64,000 nucleotides of DNA, taken from NCBI RefSeq assembly GCF_009712035.1, contig NZ_VILB01000002.1:93551-157550 (forward strand), in the 5' to 3' direction. Positions 36,449 through 47,576 of this stretch are shown here, in pieces (the first letter of the stretch is position 1; each line of letters begins with the position of its first letter). Source of the DNA: Anabaena sp. UHCC 0187. Its GTDB lineage: Bacteria; Cyanobacteriota; Cyanobacteriia; Cyanobacteriales; Nostocaceae. The notes under the pieces are model-generated. The model saw only the letters and a list, made by a program, of their open reading frames with translations, searched no databases and was not told the origin of the DNA. The translations under genes and the position numbers were made by a program.

Positions 36449-36904
36449 TTAATTTTCTTTTTTAGAATTACTACTCCGAATTATCAAATAACTAATTGAT
36501 AAAGAGAGAATAGCAATCCCTAAACCAATAATTTCTATACCTTCAGTGACTTTCAAATCAAGAATAATAATTTTTCTGGCAATAGCAATTAAAGAAGTAA
36601 CAATAACTAATTCAACTTGTAAAACGTGCTTTTTGAGATAGCCTGTAATATTTTCTAATATTTCCAAAGCAATTAAAACATTGAGAAATAAGCCGAAAGT
36701 TTGAAACAGTGTCTTGCTAAAACTACCTTGTGGAGAAAGTATTTCCTGACCAATAAATATTGCTAAGTCCCCAAGTGTGGCAAAAATCACTACCACCATA
36801 AGTAGAGATAGTAATTTGGAAACTATCACCTCTACAGTTTCAATTAAGTGCATGAAACTTTTATCACTGGTAACTTCTAGCAATGCTTTGATTAATTTTC
36901 TCAT
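36449..36904 (-). CDS. PsiE-family membrane protein
   Basis: The 151-residue protein has four hydrophobic helices (about 28-52, 70-85, 96-115, 120-142) and the family pattern ALEILENITGYLKKHVLQVELVIVTSLIAIARKIIILDL. PsiE is named for phosphate-starvation induction in E. coli, but its molecular function is not known. No Pho box was recognised upstream. The gene is isolated on the minus strand. Confidence 0.85.
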   Translation of the reverse strand: MRKLIKALLEVTSDKSFMHLIETVEVIVSKLLSLLMVVVIFATLGDLAIFIGQEILSPQGSFSKTLFQTFGLFLNVLIALEILENITGYLKKHVLQVELVIVTSLIAIARKIIILDLKVTEGIEIIGLGIAILSLSISYLIIRSSNSKKEN

Positions 36905-37181
36905 CTGCTACTCCTTATTTAAAATCAACTGGAAAATTACGAAGATAAAACAAAAATCCTGTAGATAAATCTCAAGGATAAAAAAGCATAATATATTTTT
37001 ACTTTCAAAAACTTTGAAGTTTAAGAAAATGCCTTTAGAAGTAATATTTGATTAATTTAGATAATAAAATTAATCATGATCATGCTTTAACAATTTAGGT
37101 ATCTAAAAAAATAATCATAACTATTGATGATTAACTATAGGTTAAATTGTGAATTCCCAACTTAGGAATATAGTTAACAGC

Positions 37182-39362
37182 TTACCATTGAGAAGACTGA
37201 AGTTGATAATTTTTAATGGTAGATTCTACAAGAATTGGGACTAATTGCACAGCACAAGCTTTTAATTCGGGTTGAAGAGAATCAGAACAAGCTTCTGAAT
37301 GGGTAAGTGTGTTAGCTTCCGCATCATCTGCCCATAGGCTACCCCAGTGCATAGGCACAAAGACAGTACCGGGGGAAATAGCTTTTGTGACTTTAGCGGG
37401 AAACTTAGTTGTACCACGACGAGATCGCACCTCTAACCACTGATTATCAATAATACCCAAAGCAGCAGCATCACGGGGATGAATCTCAATAAACGGTTGC
37501 GGGTGCAGTTTGCGAATTTTCTCAATTCTGCCTGTGCGCGTTTGTGTATGCCAATGACCGTACAGTCTACCAGTAGTTAATATAAAAGGATAATTCTCAT
37601 CCGGTGGTTCAGCTAAACCTTTAGAATAATATGCACCAAATTTAGCGCGTCCGTCAGGTGTATGAAAACGTAAATTAGTGTATAGACGTTTAGTTCCTGA
37701 ATTACTACCCTGTGCATAAGGCCAATGAGTTGGATCATGTGCAGTTAAAAACCCATGACTTAAACCCGACATATCGCAAGGACGCTGACGAGTTAATTGG
37801 ACAAATTCCTGATAAACTGCGGCAGAATTATTAAAAGTAAATTTATCAGTAAAACCTAATCTTTTTCCCACTTCCGCGAAAATTTCCCAGTCAGGTTTTG
37901 CTTCTCTTGGTGGTTCCCGAAAAGCCGAACATAGAGTTACCATTCTTTCCGAATTAGTCATAATCCCAGTTTTTTCACCCCACTGCGCCGCAGGTAACAA
38001 AACATGAGCATAAGCCGATGTTTCTGTTGGGTAATAAGCATCTTGATAGATAGTAAAAGGAGATTTTAATAAAGCCTTTTTAGTTCTTTCTAAATCTGGC
38101 ATACTCACAGCCGGATTAGTAGCTGCAATCCATAATAAACCCACATTTCCAGTTTCCAAACCAGTGATCATTTCCCAAGCAGTTAAACCAGGAACAGGGG
38201 AAATTTGTCCTCTTCCCAAACCCCAAAAATCCTCAACTTCTGCGCGATGTTGGGCATTTTTTACCAACCGATAACCCGGTAATAAATGGGATAAACCTCC
38301 CGCTTCTCTGCCACCCATAGCATTAGGTTGACCAGTCAAAGAAAAGGGACCTGCACCGGGTTTACCGATTTGTCCCGTCATTAAATGTAAATTAATAATA
38401 GTTCTAACTTTAGCCGTACCTTCTGAAGATTGGTTAACACCCATTGACCATAAAGAAAGTACAGATTTTGCTTTTCCCCAATATTTAGCAGCAGTTTCTA
38501 AATTTTCAATAGTAATACCACACCGACTGGCCACAACTTCCGGTGAATAATGGTGAATCACCTCAGCATAAGCCGGGAAATTGCTAGTACAATCTTCAAT
38601 AAAAGCTGGATCAATATAATTCCATTTCATTAATAAATAGGCAATACCATTTAACAAATCAATATCTGTACCGGGACGAATAGCTAAATGTAAATCGGCT
38701 GCTTCTGCTGTTGGAGTCCGCCGAGGATCAACCACAACCATTTTAACATGACGATTTTTTTTATGATATTTTGCTAACCGATTAAAAATAATGGGATGAC
38801 ATTCCGCCGTATTTGTGCCAATTAAAAAAGCACAATCAGTTAATTCTAAATCATCGTAACAGCAAGGAGGCCCATCAGCACCAAAACTTTGAATGTACCC
38901 AGATACCGCACTAGACATACACAACCGGGAATTAGCATCGAAATTATTAGTTCCTAAACAACCTTTGAGTAACTTTTGAGCAATATAATAATCTTCAGTT
39001 TGAAATTGTCCAGAACCATACATACAGATAGAATCTGTGGCTTGATTCCAGCGCAATGTTTGAATCCGGTGGGTAATAATATCAAAAGCTTCATTCCAAC
39101 TCACACGGCGAAATTCTTCATCTAAAGAATCCCGCACCATGGGATAATGTAATCTACTTTTATCCAAAGATTCAGCAATAGTTGCCCCTTTAACACATAC
39201 CATTCCTTGACTAGAAGGATGAGATTTATCACCCCTAACTCGCCAAATTGGAGTTCCTTCACTATCTCGATTTGTGGCTTTTCCATGTTGGGCTGGTGGA
39301 GAAACTTCTAAACCGCAACCAACTCCGCAATAAGGACAAAGTGTTTTGGTAAATTCATTCAT
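37182..39362 (-). CDS. narB: Ferredoxin-nitrate reductase
   Basis: The start at 39362 ([13 protein letters not shown]) matches other NarB proteins better than an in-frame GTG at 39383. The 726-residue cytosolic molybdopterin enzyme has the N-terminal 4Fe-4S motif CPYCGVGC, further Cys in MVCVKG, bis-MGD-binding segments ([48 protein letters not shown]) and the C-terminal molydopterin dinucleotide domain ([18 protein letters not shown]). It reduces nitrate to nitrite with ferredoxin. It is the last gene of the nirA-nrtP-narB operon, 183 nt after nrtP across a repeat. Confidence 0.96.
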   Translation of the reverse strand: MNEFTKTLCPYCGVGCGLEVSPPAQHGKATNRDSEGTPIWRVRGDKSHPSSQGMVCVKGATIAESLDKSRLHYPMVRDSLDEEFRRVSWNEAFDIITHRIQTLRWNQATDSICMYGSGQFQTEDYYIAQKLLKGCLGTNNFDANSRLCMSSAVSGYIQSFGADGPPCCYDDLELTDCAFLIGTNTAECHPIIFNRLAKYHKKNRHVKMVVVDPRRTPTAEAADLHLAIRPGTDIDLLNGIAYLLMKWNYIDPAFIEDCTSNFPAYAEVIHHYSPEVVASRCGITIENLETAAKYWGKAKSVLSLWSMGVNQSSEGTAKVRTIINLHLMTGQIGKPGAGPFSLTGQPNAMGGREAGGLSHLLPGYRLVKNAQHRAEVEDFWGLGRGQISPVPGLTAWEMITGLETGNVGLLWIAATNPAVSMPDLERTKKALLKSPFTIYQDAYYPTETSAYAHVLLPAAQWGEKTGIMTNSERMVTLCSAFREPPREAKPDWEIFAEVGKRLGFTDKFTFNNSAAVYQEFVQLTRQRPCDMSGLSHGFLTAHDPTHWPYAQGSNSGTKRLYTNLRFHTPDGRAKFGAYYSKGLAEPPDENYPFILTTGRLYGHWHTQTRTGRIEKIRKLHPQPFIEIHPRDAAALGIIDNQWLEVRSRRGTTKFPAKVTKAISPGTVFVPMHWGSLWADDAEANTLTHSEACSDSLQPELKACAVQLVPILVESTIKNYQLQSSQW

Positions 39363-39406
39363 GGTATTTATTGGATTTCGCACTATTGTGCAAAATTTTT
39401 TATGAG

Positions 39407-39543
39407 GAACGAACCGCAGAGGCGCAGAGGACGCAGAGACAATTTCATAAGAGGAGAAATATTTTTAATTTCTAGTTTTTATCTTCTTACCTTTGCGCCT
39501 ACTCTTCGAGATCACGAAGCGTGATTGCGCCTCTGCGTGAGAC
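39407..39543. repeat. CAGAGGCGCAGAG-family repeat between nrtP and narB
   Basis: The left arm GAACGAACCGCAGAGGCGCA (from 39407) and the right arm GCGCCTCTGCGTGAG (to about 39541) face each other. Near the right arm is an inner hairpin ATCACG-AAG-CGTGAT (39511-39525). It sits inside the nitrate operon and may affect relative narB expression. Confidence 0.65.
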
Positions 39544-39545
39544 AA

Positions 39546-41045
39546 TTATTCTTCTGTCATTAAAATCGGTTGATGATTAATTATTTCTGTTTCATTTTCA
39601 TTATCTGATGCAAATGAGTCTTTTGGTTCTTTGAGGAAGAATCCACACATAAAGGCGCAAATCATGGCAGCTATTCCCATTGTCGCAAATAGGGTTGAGG
39701 GGTCAGTTAAGCTGTATATTGTCAGATAAACTACGCCACCAAAGTTACCGTAAGCACCGACGTTTCCGGCTATTTGTCCGGTTGCTTCTTTTTTAATTAA
39801 AGGGACTATTCCGTAGGTTGCACCACAACCGGCTTGAGCAAAGTAAGCAGCGAACATGGTGACAGCAATTGCGAGGGGGATAGGCCAATCTTTGTTAATG
39901 AAATGTGCCATTAAATAACCAATTGCAATCCCCGCAGAAACTATTGTCATTGTCCATTTACGCGAACCTAATTTATCGGAAATTAAACCACCACTCGGAC
40001 GAGAAACTAGGTTGAGGAAGGGATAAATAGAGGCAATCATGCCGGCAACAATGTGTTCTAAACCAAAGGTTTTTTCAAAAAATGCCGGTAGCATGGAAAC
40101 GGCTGCAAGTTCTGAACCAAAGTTAGTAATGTAGGTAAATTCTAATAATGCTACTTGTCCGAATTGATAACGTTGATTTGCAGGGTAGGTTTTTTGTCCA
40201 GTTAGTAATTCGTGATTAACTTGATAAGCTTGGTAACTTTGATAAGCAAATAATCCTGCTAATACAATCCAAACTATATACATTTGGCTGAGTGTGAGGA
40301 AATGAATTTTCTTTTGTTCTAGTCTCCAAGCTAGTAAACCCAATGCGAATATTAAACCCAGGTTAGAAATAATTAGCGCCCAAAAGCTTTTGATAGAAGT
40401 TACTTCTAATGAGCCATTTTTCTTGGGTTTTTGATAAACTTTACCGCTGGGTGTATCTTGAACGCTTTTAAAGTAGAATAATCCGTAAATTGCAGCAACA
40501 ATTCCTGTTAAGGCAATTGTTAATCTCCAGTTAGAACCGCTACCACCTAAAAAGCTGGTGGCAATGGCAATTGTTGGTAATGCAAATTCTGCTCCAAATG
40601 CTCCAAAATTGCCCCAACCGCCATAAATACCTTGAGCAATTCCCATTTCTTTGGGAGGAAACCATTCGGCTACCATGCGGATTCCTACAACGAATCCAGA
40701 ACCGACTATTCCCATTAATAAGCGACTTATTACTAGTTGGTTAAAGTCTTGGGCTAATGCTGTTGCTAAACAGGGAATCACAGCAAACATCAATAACATG
40801 GAATAGGTAATTCTTGGACCAAATTTATCCAATAACATCCCAATAATCAGACGAGCAGGAATTGTTAATGCTAGGTTACAAATTCCTAATGTTTTAATTT
40901 GTTCTGGTGCTAAATGTAGTTCTTTACCTATTGTGGTAGCGAAGGGGGCAAAGTTAAACCAACAAACAAAGGTTAAGAAAAATGCAAACCATGTCTGATG
41001 TAATATGCGATAGCGTCCTTTGAATGAAAATAATCCTTTTAACAT
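39546..41045 (-). CDS. nrtP: Nitrate/nitrite permease, MFS type (NrtP)
   Basis: This 499-residue transporter has about twelve hydrophobic helices and the nitrate/nitrite porter signatures: WFNFAPFATTIGKELHL near the N-terminus, ARLIIGMLLDKFGPR, GSGFVVGIRMVAEWFPPKEMGIAQGIYGGWGNFGAFGAEF, and FAQAGCGATYGIVPLIKKEATGQIAGNVGAYGNFGGV. It imports nitrate across the plasma membrane and replaces the NrtABCD ABC transporter found in some relatives. It lies between nirA (142-nt gap) and narB in one operon. Confidence 0.95.
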   Translation of the reverse strand: MLKGLFSFKGRYRILHQTWFAFFLTFVCWFNFAPFATTIGKELHLAPEQIKTLGICNLALTIPARLIIGMLLDKFGPRITYSMLLMFAVIPCLATALAQDFNQLVISRLLMGIVGSGFVVGIRMVAEWFPPKEMGIAQGIYGGWGNFGAFGAEFALPTIAIATSFLGGSGSNWRLTIALTGIVAAIYGLFYFKSVQDTPSGKVYQKPKKNGSLEVTSIKSFWALIISNLGLIFALGLLAWRLEQKKIHFLTLSQMYIVWIVLAGLFAYQSYQAYQVNHELLTGQKTYPANQRYQFGQVALLEFTYITNFGSELAAVSMLPAFFEKTFGLEHIVAGMIASIYPFLNLVSRPSGGLISDKLGSRKWTMTIVSAGIAIGYLMAHFINKDWPIPLAIAVTMFAAYFAQAGCGATYGIVPLIKKEATGQIAGNVGAYGNFGGVVYLTIYSLTDPSTLFATMGIAAMICAFMCGFFLKEPKDSFASDNENETEIINHQPILMTEE

Positions 41046-41134
41046 TTCTTTTCTCGCTAAATAATTGAATTTCTGAAAAATTGGATATAAAAATCCAAGG
41101 ACAATGATGAAATTGCCTAAATTGATGATTTATC

Positions 41135-41164
41135 AAACGCGGATAAACGCAGATAGACGCGGAT
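41135..41164. repeat. Three tandem 10-mers (AAACGCGGAT type)
   Basis: AAACGCGGAT, AAACGCAGAT and AGACGCGGAT follow each other directly in the gap between nirA and nrtP. This looks like a fragment of a dispersed short tandem repeat. Confidence 0.7.
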
Positions 41165-41187
41165 GATTTGATGTCTAGTTTTTGAGG

Positions 41188-42750
41188 TTAAATTATTGCT
41201 GGTTCTCGCAATTTTGCCCCAAATTTGGTAATTAGTATTTCTCTTAATATGGGTTGTAAGTCTTCGCAGGGAATACTTTTTTGTACACAAGTTCCTAAAT
41301 GTGCGTCTTTCCCCACTGTCCCACCCATGTAAATGTCTACACCTTCGGACATTTTGCCATTTTTACGGACTTTTGTTCCCATTAAGCCAATATCTGCTAC
41401 TTGGGGTTGTCCACAGGAGTTGGGGCATCCTGTCCAATGAATTCGCACGGGATGTGATAAAGTTAGTTCAGATTCCAATGATTTAATCATTGCTAAGGCG
41501 CGATTTTTGGTTTCTATTAAGGCAAAGTTGCAAAATTGTGCGCCTGTACAGGATACTAATGATCGCATTAATAAACCTGGATTAACTGAAAATTTCTCTA
41601 ATATTGATTTTGTGAAAAATGTTGTCAAACTGGAATCGGGAATATTCGGAATAATGATATTTTGTTCGACGGTAAATCTAATTTCTCCACTTCCGTAAAC
41701 TTCCGCTAAATGGGCAATTGCAAACATATCCTCAGCAGACAATCTGCCGACGGGAATATTTAAACCTGCGTAGTTAAATCCAGGTTGTTTTTGTTTATAT
41801 ATCCCCACATGATCCCGTTTTTCCCAGTCAATTTCATCTTTAGCTACTGCGGGTAATAATGATTTCCCAAAACGCTTTTCTACTTCTGCGCGGAACTTTT
41901 CTATCCCCCATTCATCAAGTAGCCACATTAACCGGGCTTTTAGTCTATTTGTGCGTAGTCCATGATCTCGGAAAATCTCGACAATTACTTTGCATAATGA
42001 TACAACTTCTGCGGGAGATACCCACACATTTAGAGGAATAGCTGCTTGACAACGTTTTGCGGAAAATAAGCCGCCGACAATGACGTTAAAACCAAAGATT
42101 GGTACTTCATCTTCATTTCCCCAAAAAGCAGGAATAAAGGCTAAATCGTTAATTTCTGCGTGAACTGAATTATCTCTTCCTCCGGTAATTGCAATATTAA
42201 ATTTCCGGGGAAGATTGCTAAATTCTGGATTACCTTCACCGTTGTTAGTCAGCATATCTTGGATTTGCTGGACTAATTCTCTGGTATCATAAAATTCGTC
42301 TGCATCCAAACCAGCTACAGGATCACCTGTAATATTACGGACGTTATCCATTCCTGATTGGATAGTAGTTAATCCGACTTTGTGAAATTTATTAAAGATA
42401 TCGGGGATATCTTCAAAGTTGATCCCGCGTAGTTGTATATTCTGTCTGGTGGTAATATCGGCGCTGCCATTTTCACCGTAACGCTGTACTACTTCTGCTA
42501 AAACAGACAATTGACTGCTGTTGAGAATACCGTTAGGTAAACGCATCCGCATCATGAATTTACCGGGAGTCACAGGACGGAAAAATACACCTAACCATTT
42601 TAGGCGATGGTTGAGGTCGTTTTCGTCCATTGCTTCCCAACCAATTTGGGCAAAATTCTCTATTTCGTTTTTAACTGCGAGTCCGTCTTTTTCGGCTTTT
42701 AATTTCTCGAATTTATTCAGTTTCTCTGTGGTAGTTGCTGTTTCTATCAT
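41188..42750 (-). CDS. nirA: Ferredoxin-nitrite reductase
   Basis: The 520-residue protein has the duplicated sulfite/nitrite reductase fold, with GKFMMRMRLPNGILNSSQL and TRQNIQLRGI in the N-terminal half. The siroheme/4Fe-4S cysteines lie in SCTGAQFCNFA and HWTGCPNSCGQPQ (about 405-450). It reduces nitrite to ammonium with six electrons from ferredoxin in the cytosol. It is the first gene of the nitrate operon. The promoter at 42878-42919 carries an NtcA-type site, so expression should rise when combined nitrogen is limiting. The length is normal. Confidence 0.96.
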   Translation of the reverse strand: MIETATTTEKLNKFEKLKAEKDGLAVKNEIENFAQIGWEAMDENDLNHRLKWLGVFFRPVTPGKFMMRMRLPNGILNSSQLSVLAEVVQRYGENGSADITTRQNIQLRGINFEDIPDIFNKFHKVGLTTIQSGMDNVRNITGDPVAGLDADEFYDTRELVQQIQDMLTNNGEGNPEFSNLPRKFNIAITGGRDNSVHAEINDLAFIPAFWGNEDEVPIFGFNVIVGGLFSAKRCQAAIPLNVWVSPAEVVSLCKVIVEIFRDHGLRTNRLKARLMWLLDEWGIEKFRAEVEKRFGKSLLPAVAKDEIDWEKRDHVGIYKQKQPGFNYAGLNIPVGRLSAEDMFAIAHLAEVYGSGEIRFTVEQNIIIPNIPDSSLTTFFTKSILEKFSVNPGLLMRSLVSCTGAQFCNFALIETKNRALAMIKSLESELTLSHPVRIHWTGCPNSCGQPQVADIGLMGTKVRKNGKMSEGVDIYMGGTVGKDAHLGTCVQKSIPCEDLQPILREILITKFGAKLREPAII

Positions 42751-42877
42751 GGGCTTTTTTGGGAAACAGGACTTGATTAACTATGTATCCGTGTTCTTGT
42801 CGGTTCTGTATTTGCCACGTTGGGGGAATAACTGATAGTAGTTTCCCGGTTGGTGGTGTAACAGTTTCGATGTTGTT

Positions 42878-42919
42878 ACGTTAGTGTGATTTTTCATAAC
42901 AATTCGTATAGTAGGTTAC
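42878..42919 (-). promoter_or_regulatory. NtcA-activated promoter of the nir operon
   Basis: On the minus strand, GTAACCTACTATAC (42919-42906) fits GTA-N8-TAC exactly. After 22 nt comes TAACGT (42883-42878), fitting the -10 form TA-N3-T. This is the canonical class II NtcA layout. It would place the transcript start near 42871 and leave a leader of about 120 nt before nirA. The remainder of 42751-43059 shows no gene. Confidence 0.85.
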
Positions 42920-43012
42920 GAAATTTGGGTAATCATGCAGAAACCAGATATGGGAATTGCGTTTTCTGTATGATATAGATATAATAAAAGTAAGAAAAAA
43001 GCCAATAAAATA

Positions 43013-43039
43013 ACCCGTTGTCAACTAGCAACAACGGGT
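43013..43039 (-). terminator. Terminator of the hypothetical exported-protein gene
   Basis: On the minus strand, ACCCGTTGT and ACAACGGGT (43039-43031 and 43021-43013) form a 9-bp stem, followed by a T-rich run (TATTTTATTGGCTTTTTTC), 20 nt after the stop codon at 43060. Confidence 0.8.
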
Positions 43040-43059
43040 ATTAATTAATAATTAATCAA

Positions 43060-44310
43060 TTATCGAGAAGCAAGTTGTGGATCTGCCCAAATTTTAGCTC
43101 TTTCACCAAAAGTTATCGCTTGATCTCCTTCCGCTGAAATATCTATAGTTTTGCCATCATTAGCCACTTGCAACAAAGGCCAATTTTCTTCACCTAGTTC
43201 ACCAGAACGGAATAATACATTGTTGGGCTGCTTTTTACTCCAACCTAATAAGATAGCGATTTTTTCGTGATCATCTTGTAATTGCACAGGATGAATTACA
43301 TTAATATTATCTTGTTGACGATTCCAAATTACAGCCTGATCTGTCGCATCTGCTGTGTTGAAAATAGCTACAAACTTACGTGCTAGAAAGCGATCGCCTT
43401 TTTCCGACCAACTAACAGGCACTAATACGCCAATTTTACCATCATCATCTGCTGCTGTCGAAAAACTTGCCTGTTTACTTAACAGGGGATCACTCACCAT
43501 ACTGGTTGATGTCATCACCCGCAACCTTTTCGTTTGTCTATCTTCCACAAATAACACGCTATTAACTCGGCTATTGTGCATTTCGGGTTTTACTTCCATT
43601 TGCACCCGACTATAAATCGCATATTTACCATCAGGAGAAACTACAGGAAGACTCCGGTAGTAGCGGATACCAGAACCGCCTTTACCACCAACTGCCTCCT
43701 GGGTGGCCATAATCCATTGCCAAGGGATGGGATGGGGACTACCTATGGGATCAGTTTGTACCGTTTCTGACTCATTTGGCTGTTCACTTACAGGTATTTC
43801 TCCGTTGTCAGATGTAACAGTTGATGTGGCTAATTCTTTCGATTCCGAACCCGCACTTGCTAGAGAATTGAAATTAGCTTCTTCTTTTGCGTCTTTTAAT
43901 TTCTGGATTAAATTAACTTGATTAACGGATATTTCTGGTTGATGTTGTGCAACATTAACTGATGGTGCCGTTTCTCTAATAACATGATTCCCCAATTGAG
44001 AATTATCTGTTTCTGCCCCTGAAATCATTCTATCAGTTGGTAATGACTGTATTCCTTCACCAACAGATATTTTTCCGGTTTGAGAGTTGACTTGAGCAAA
44101 TTGTAAATTCAGTTTGCCAGTAATAGCATTTTCTGCCAACTTTGAATTAAATTTGCCATTTCCTGAATTAATATTTGCTACTTCTGACTGTTTAGCTAAA
44201 GTCGCGTGAATAGACATTCCTGCGAATGGTGAAATTACAATAACAATGGCAATGTACTTGAGAAATGGCTTAACGCGAAACCATCCTGACACCAAAAGGG
44301 GTTTAAGCAT
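43060..44310 (-). CDS. Hypothetical exported or membrane-anchored protein
   Basis: I do not recognise this 416-residue protein. It has one N-terminal hydrophobic segment (about 17-37, YIAIVIVISPFAGMSIHATLA) after a basic start, which may be a signal peptide or an anchor. A polar low-complexity region rich in Ser, Asn, Glu and Gln (about 40-190) follows, then a more conserved-looking domain (about 190-416; PHPIPWQWIMATQEAVGG, SLPVVSPDGKYAIYSRVQMEV, GVLVPVSWSEKGDRFLAR) whose SPDGKYAIYSR is reminiscent of a propeller blade. Probably periplasmic. A 9-bp direct repeat resembling HLR1 lies 170 nt upstream. Confidence 0.75.
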   Translation of the reverse strand: MLKPLLVSGWFRVKPFLKYIAIVIVISPFAGMSIHATLAKQSEVANINSGNGKFNSKLAENAITGKLNLQFAQVNSQTGKISVGEGIQSLPTDRMISGAETDNSQLGNHVIRETAPSVNVAQHQPEISVNQVNLIQKLKDAKEEANFNSLASAGSESKELATSTVTSDNGEIPVSEQPNESETVQTDPIGSPHPIPWQWIMATQEAVGGKGGSGIRYYRSLPVVSPDGKYAIYSRVQMEVKPEMHNSRVNSVLFVEDRQTKRLRVMTSTSMVSDPLLSKQASFSTAADDDGKIGVLVPVSWSEKGDRFLARKFVAIFNTADATDQAVIWNRQQDNINVIHPVQLQDDHEKIAILLGWSKKQPNNVLFRSGELGEENWPLLQVANDGKTIDISAEGDQAITFGERAKIWADPQLASR

Positions 44311-45427
44311 GATGAGACTCTCTAGGGGGCAGTTGCTAAGTGCGGGTAATATCTATACAGGAATGAAAAAAGCTATGACTATATGTATATCAACAAACCA
44401 AAAGCTTTTACGAGCTAATTTATTCAAATGTTGCATCGCTTTACAAAAATTTTTAGTGTCCTCGTTCACCTCCCCATAATCTTTACATAATTTACATAAA
44501 GACGTGGTTAAACTTAACAGTAAATTACATCTGTTAATTGCTGCTGGTTTAGACAATATCTCTCTTCAATTTCCGTCGAATACAGATATTTCTACAAACG
44601 AGCATAATTGAGCTTTGACTTGACTAACGCTAGTAGCAAAGACTTAGAGATGCTATTTAAAACAGCTTTATCTCAAACTAGTCCACAATGGCGCGATTTA
44701 AGGAATTAAAAATCTATAAAAAGCTTGTATAATTCGCTTTTTTGATTTTCAATTCTGCCCTGTTTCTATCTGGCTATAACAGCACAGTTTGTATCTAACT
44801 AAAAGTTCTCTGTTTCTGGTAAGTTTAGACCAACCGATGCACAATCAATAAAAACATTAAATTCGCATACCTAAATTGAACAATTCAGGAATCAGCAGTT
44901 AGAATACTTGTAAAATCAGCAATCAACAAATCCAAGATTTTTGTAAAATCATCAAGCATGATCACACCAATCTGATTTATTCCGATTGGGAAAATTCTAT
45001 CTTCTGAATCATTACTCCAAATTGACAAACTGCAACTTACACTCGTAAATGCTGCAATTAAGCAACTGTAGTTTATTTTCAACTTGGGCAATTATCGAAT
45101 AATTTTGATTTAGTAGAGCAATGAATAAGCGGAAAACTCAGCTAGACACCCAAAACCCCTAAATAGTAGATGCAATTGGCCATAGCTTTGCTAGTCGAAG
45201 GCATCGCTAAACTAATTGTTTGGACGAGGCCGTTTTCGCTGAACCAATAGTAAACACTATACCACCAAACCGTTAAAATTCATCTGTTGTCATCAAAAAT
45301 CTCATAGCTTGCCTTCCCGCAGATTACCTGATTCCATTAATATTCAGATTGAGTCAGTTGTCAGTGATGAGGAACACACTTACCATTGATTTATGACTGA
45401 TAACGCATGATTAATAATTAATAACTA
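44311..45427. other. 1.1-kb region without a supportable gene
   Basis: All frames have frequent stops. It holds the promoter of the leftward gene at 44310, a direct repeat (44482-44498), a short hairpin shared with 21922-21947 (44718-44743), and a TTG-started peptide frame of 33 codons (44608-44709) whose end (LFKTALSQTSPQWRDLRN) looks gene-like but is unproven. The long gap before fmt may also harbour a non-coding RNA; I see no recognisable family. Confidence 0.5.
44482..44498. promoter_or_regulatory. HLR1-like direct repeat (imperfect spacing)
   Basis: TTTACATA occurs twice (44482-44489 and 44491-44498) with one base between copies; HLR1 requires two. Each half fits the HLR1 half-site consensus. 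It is about 170 nt upstream of the gene starting at 44310. RpaB binding is possible but unproven. Confidence 0.3.
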
Positions 45428-46429
45428 ATGAAAGTAGTATTTTTTGGCACTCCTGAATTTGCAGTTCCCACTTTACAAAAACTTTTGGAAAATAAGGATT
45501 TTCAGGTACTTGCCGTAGTCACCCAACCGGACAAACGCCGGGAACGGGGGAATAAACTGACACCTTCACCAGTCAAAGCCTTAGCTACAGACTATCATAT
45601 CCCCGTCTGGCAACCTGAAAGAATAAAAAAAGATGTGGAAACCTTAACACAACTTAAGCAGATAGAAGCAGATGTATTTGTCGTTGTTGCTTATGGACAA
45701 ATTTTGTCTAAGAAGATATTAGATATGCCAAAGCTGGGTTGTGTTAACGGACATGGTTCTATTTTACCTCAGTATCGGGGGGCTGCGCCAATTCAGTGGA
45801 GTGTATATAACGGAGAAAAAGAAACGGGGATGACAACTATGCTCATGGATAAGGGTATGGATACAGGAGATATGCTTTTAAAAGCGACTACGCCGATTGA
45901 ATTACTAGATAACGCTCAGGTTTTAGCTGAAAAGTTGGCTGTCATTGGTGCAGATTTACTCATAGAAACTCTATATAAACTAGAACGTCAGGAAATCATA
46001 CCCATTCCCCAAGATCATGCCACAGCCAGTTACGCATCTTTGATTCAAAAGCCAGACTATAACTTAGATTGGGGACGAAGTGCTATCCAATTACATAATC
46101 AAATTCGCGGATTTTATCCTCACTGTGCGGCAACATTCCGCAACCAACCATTAAAAATCACGGCAACTGTTCCCCTAGATCCTGCGTATATTCACGAATT
46201 ACCAGAGCAGATACAAGAAAAAATACATAAAATACCTAACTTATCAACTATATCAGGTCAGCCTGGAGAAGTCGTTAATATTACCAAAGGACTAGGAGCT
46301 ATTGTCCAAACAGGGGCAGGTTTATTACTATTGCGAGAAGTGCAACTAACGGGTAAACGTCCCCAGTCAGGATGGGATTTTGTGAATGGAACTCGGTTAA
46401 CCGTTGGAGAGATGATTGGTAATGGGTAA
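45428..46429 (+). CDS. fmt: Methionyl-tRNA formyltransferase
   Basis: The 333-residue enzyme starts [20 protein letters not shown], contains the active-site region [21 protein letters not shown] (Asn and His) and [14 protein letters not shown] (Asp), and has the C-terminal tRNA-binding domain ([30 protein letters not shown]). It formylates initiator Met-tRNA using 10-formyl-tetrahydrofolate in the cytosol. The gene ends 14 nt from the convergent DUF6464-like gene. No def gene is adjacent. Confidence 0.97.
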   Translation: MKVVFFGTPEFAVPTLQKLLENKDFQVLAVVTQPDKRRERGNKLTPSPVKALATDYHIPVWQPERIKKDVETLTQLKQIEADVFVVVAYGQILSKKILDMPKLGCVNGHGSILPQYRGAAPIQWSVYNGEKETGMTTMLMDKGMDTGDMLLKATTPIELLDNAQVLAEKLAVIGADLLIETLYKLERQEIIPIPQDHATASYASLIQKPDYNLDWGRSAIQLHNQIRGFYPHCAATFRNQPLKITATVPLDPAYIHELPEQIQEKIHKIPNLSTISGQPGEVVNITKGLGAIVQTGAGLLLLREVQLTGKRPQSGWDFVNGTRLTVGEMIGNG

Positions 46430-46443
46430 TTGACAACGGACAA

Positions 46444-46794
46444 CTAATTTTCATAGAACCGGCAAGAATTACAGGGTCCTTCTGGGTTAACTGCACAACG
46501 AATAATTTCCGAAAGAGCATTATAGTTACAGGTAGCATCACCAATAACCCAACGTCCTTGTACTAAACTTTTCTCTTCCGGTCTTTTAGCTATTTGTACG
46601 TAAATAGCGATATTGTGCAAAATATACCGTCCCCCTCTTAGCTGGTATCTATGACGACGCTCTAGGACTAAGTAGGTTTTTTCTTCAAAATCAAGATAAT
46701 TTCCCGGTTGGGGTGAACAATCAAGCTGTAATTTACCAAGAGACTGACGCGGATGTGTCAAAATTACCTCGGTGGGTAAGGAATTTAGCTCCAT
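46444..46794 (-). CDS. DUF6464-type cyanobacterial protein with a Cys cluster
   Basis: The 116-residue protein has a beta-rich N-terminal part (YLVLERRHRYQLRGGRYILHNIAIYVQ) and ends in a four-cysteine cluster: ATCNYNALSEIIRCAVNPEGPCNSCRFYE. The spacing suggests a small metal-binding (zinc or iron) knuckle. It fits the DUF6464 family of short cyanobacterial proteins as I know it; the function is unknown. It is convergent with fmt, and its own promoter lies in the long region upstream of psaC. Confidence 0.8.
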   Translation of the reverse strand: MELNSLPTEVILTHPRQSLGKLQLDCSPQPGNYLDFEEKTYLVLERRHRYQLRGGRYILHNIAIYVQIAKRPEEKSLVQGRWVIGDATCNYNALSEIIRCAVNPEGPCNSCRFYEN

Positions 46795-47550
<756 letters not shown>

Positions 47551-47576
47551 GAATTTCTAAATTCTTGGTAGTTTAG

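Noticed and set aside
42521-42835. Rightward frame antisense to the start of nirA
   Set aside because: It is a shadow of the nirA coding sequence and overlaps its leader; no sign of independent coding.
44885-45091. 68-codon leftward frame in the long intergenic region
   Set aside because: No ribosome-binding site, no recognisable motif, and the surrounding region has no coding character.
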